A DNA stretch of 64,000 bases from Clostridium cylindrosporum DSM 605 (lineage in GTDB: Bacteria > Bacillota > Clostridia > Clostridiales > Caloramatoraceae). The first letter of the stretch is position 1; the number at the start of each line of letters is the position of its first letter. Under the pieces are notes generated by a model. It was not told the origin of the DNA, did not search any database, and saw nothing but the letters and a program-made list of their open reading frames with translations. Below, one piece after another: positions 62,477-64,000 of the stretch. Where the stretch lies: the NCBI RefSeq assembly GCF_001047375.1, contig NZ_LFVU01000028.1:372001-436000 (forward strand), written 5' to 3'. The position numbers and the translations under genes are program-made.

Positions 62477-63688
62477 TTATTTTTTTAGTTTATTAAGTAG
62501 TTCATCTACAGAGACATTAGATAAATCAAATTCGTCTAATAGTATTTCTTTCTCTATAGCTGATTTAATTAATGGTGATTTTCTAGTATCGCCTATAACA
62601 ATTGCACCGACTATCTTATTATTTTTTATAAATATCTTTTTATATTCAGTATTATTAACATTTTCATCTAATAATACTTTTGTAGAATTAGTTTCATCTA
62701 TGCAACCCATAGAAAACAATGAAATATCAAAGGCATTTAAAGTAACTACCGGTGTAATATCCTCATATGCAATTTCTTTTCCTACAATGTTATAGCCAGC
62801 AACCTTTCCCTGAGCTATAGCAATATTCCACAATCCAGTTACCTTATCATTGAATTCAGCAACATCTCCTGCTGCATATATATTTTCTATAGTCGTTTCC
62901 ATTTTATTATTTACTACTATCCCTCTTTTAGCTTTAATTTTCGTATTACTCACTAATTCTATATTAGGACTAATTCCTGTTGAATAAATAACGATATCAC
63001 CTTTTATTTCTGACTTTTCATCTACTAAAATTCCCTCTACCTTTGAGTCTCCTAATATTTGTTTAACAGATGAGCTAGTTAATATCTGTATTCCATGGTC
63101 TATTATAATCTTCTTTAATATTTCTGATGCCTTATCGTCTAATTCTCTAGGCATTAGTCTTGATAGTAATTCAACCACTATAACCTTCTTACCACTTTTA
63201 TGTAATATCCAAGCAGTTTCAAGTCCCTGTATTCCTCCGCCAATGATTATTATTTGTTCTGCTTTGTTAAGATTATCTTTTATACCTAAAACATTATCAA
63301 GGGTTCTTATTGTATGTACTCCTACTTTATTTATACCATCAATTGGAGGTACTCTATTACTTGATCCATTTGCAAAAAGTAACTTATCATACTTAATGCT
63401 AGTGGCATCTGATAGTAAAACTTCTTTATTATCTATATCTACACTTACTACCTTAGTATTAATATAAATTTTCACCTTATTTTCTTCATACCACTCTTTT
63501 TTTTGAAGAAGTATATTATTTTCTTCAATGTCATCTAGCATACCCTTTGATAACCTTATTCTATTATATGGATAAAATTTTTCCTCTCCAATTAGGTATA
63601 TTTCTGAATCTAAATCTACCTCTCTTATAGCTTTAATTGCTGTTATTGATGCAATACCATTACCTATAATTACGATTCTACTTGCCAC
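62477..63688 (-). CDS. Pyridine nucleotide-dependent FAD oxidoreductase (NADH:rubredoxin-reductase-like)
   Basis: 403-aa FAD/NAD(P)-binding flavoprotein of the NROR/nitrite-reductase-large-subunit-like group. FAD site: VIIGNGIASITAIKAIREVD; FYPYNRIRLSKGML; NAD(P) site: IIIIGGGIQGLETAWILHKSG; YAAGDVAEFN near the C-terminal FAD contact, then a ~90-residue C-terminal domain. No redox CxxC, as expected for rubredoxin reductases. Start is GTG at 63688, with GAGG only 3-4 nt away. First gene of the O2/NO-defence cluster. Confidence 0.85.
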   Translation of the reverse strand: MASRIVIIGNGIASITAIKAIREVDLDSEIYLIGEEKFYPYNRIRLSKGMLDDIEENNILLQKKEWYEENKVKIYINTKVVSVDIDNKEVLLSDATSIKYDKLLFANGSSNRVPPIDGINKVGVHTIRTLDNVLGIKDNLNKAEQIIIIGGGIQGLETAWILHKSGKKVIVVELLSRLMPRELDDKASEILKKIIIDHGIQILTSSSVKQILGDSKVEGILVDEKSEIKGDIVIYSTGISPNIELVSNTKIKAKRGIVVNNKMETTIENIYAAGDVAEFNDKVTGLWNIAIAQGKVAGYNIVGKEIAYEDITPVVTLNAFDISLFSMGCIDETNSTKVLLDENVNNTEYKKIFIKNNKIVGAIVIGDTRKSPLIKSAIEKEILLDEFDLSNVSVDELLNKLKK

Positions 63689-63990
63689 TTACCTCACCAC
63701 ATTTCATTTAAATTATTAAATATAGTATAAATATAGCCATTCCCTTTTACACATTGAATTATTCCATTATCTGCACTTTATCCCGTTGGTTAAATTGATA
63801 TACTTTCTATGTTCTTAAATTTACTATGTATAATCCCTATAGATTTTAAATTAAGCTATTTCACTTTATATGTATGTAAAAAACACCAACCTGTTGCATT
63901 AAATCCTATTTATTGTATAAAATGGTATTAGATTCTATAATATATTAATTCATCAAAATTAAAGAAACCAAATATTAAAGGAGAACTTAT
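63689..63990. other. Divergent intergenic region, ~300 bp
   Basis: Between the reductase gene (minus) and the gene starting at 63991 (plus). It has a plausible plus-strand promoter (63894-63921) and a minus-strand TATACT (63724-63729) without a good -35. I do not see a convincing PerR or Fur box. No reading frame. Confidence 0.45.
63894..63921 (+). promoter_or_regulatory. Possible promoter of the gene at 63991
   Basis: TTGCAT (63894-63899), 16-bp spacer, TATAAA (63916-63921). Start would be near 63928, ~60 nt before the ATG. Confidence 0.4.
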
Positions 63991-64000
63991 ATGTTGAATT
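63991..64000 (+). CDS. Start of an unidentified gene, cut by the window edge
   Basis: ATG TTG AAT preceded by AAAGGAGA at good spacing. Only three codons are visible, so the product cannot be named. Confidence 0.55.

Overview
The window is AT-rich throughout (roughly 30% G+C by eye) and reads as chromosomal DNA of a low-GC anaerobic Firmicute, most likely a Clostridium (sensu stricto) or close relative. The evidence is the acpS/nnrD - ydcC - alr - ndoAI - ndoA order, ftsE-ftsX-ctp, a split transketolase, strong Shine-Dalgarno sequences with frequent GTG/TTG starts, a T-box leader, SAM-I and lysine riboswitches, and a rubredoxin / flavodiiron / NADH-rubredoxin-reductase type oxygen-defence cluster. 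I see no phage, insertion sequence, CRISPR array, tRNA or rRNA. The species cannot be named from sequence alone.

Layout. 1-8.7 kb (all minus): start of a carboxy-terminal protease, ftsX, ftsE, two-subunit transketolase, a MazEF-type toxin-antitoxin pair with its own promoter, alanine racemase, a lipoprotein, an unusual AcpS-NnrD fusion and a DUF6514-like protein. 8.9-26.2 kb (all minus): a six-repeat DUF346-type propeller protein, a YcdB/YcdC-like protein, an FAH-family hydrolase, a triple-rhodanese lipoprotein, a polar amino-acid ABC transporter, a YciI-like protein, a pentapeptide-repeat channel-like protein, T-box-controlled asnS, arcA, a CHASE-PAS histidine kinase and a deaminase-type amidohydrolase. 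26.5-32.2 kb (plus): an envelope block with polysaccharide deacetylase, LCP ligase, OmpR-type two-component system and lipoprotein. 32.4-39.4 kb (minus): small membrane protein, M18 aminopeptidase, YfcE phosphodiesterase, SAM-riboswitch-controlled metA, lipA, lplA and an M19 dipeptidase. 39.6-46.5 kb: ilvE (+), aldehyde dehydrogenase (-), XRE-cupin regulator (-), a small orphan protein (+), a lysine riboswitch (-) that leads into no gene, and feoAB (+). 46.5-53.8 kb (minus): HlyIII, a lipoprotein, an unknown protein, HelD, a SagB-like oxidoreductase and a DUF5714/DUF1847 pair. 54.0-58.3 kb (plus): a nitrate/sulfonate-type ABC transporter followed by a YtcJ-type amidohydrolase. 58.4-63.7 kb (minus): Mrp ATPase, then rubredoxin, flavodiiron protein, RIC, hemerythrin-like protein, DUF1450 protein and a pyridine nucleotide-disulfide-type reductase. 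A new plus-strand gene starts at 63,991.

How the parts fit. The last cluster looks like a complete electron path from NAD(P)H through a reductase and rubredoxin to a flavodiiron O2/NO reductase, with di-iron Fe-S repair proteins beside it and a small cysteine protein (DUF1450) of unknown role. The 26.5-32.2 kb block pairs two wall-modifying enzymes with a sensor system and a surface lipoprotein. The items most worth a second look are the lysine riboswitch followed by three terminator-like hairpins and no reading frame, the AcpS-NnrD fusion without the epimerase, the DUF5714/DUF1847 cysteine-rich pair, the pentapeptide-repeat protein with a channel-like but filter-less C terminus, the propeller gene whose Shine-Dalgarno sits in an inverted repeat, and the ABC transporter-amidohydrolase operon.
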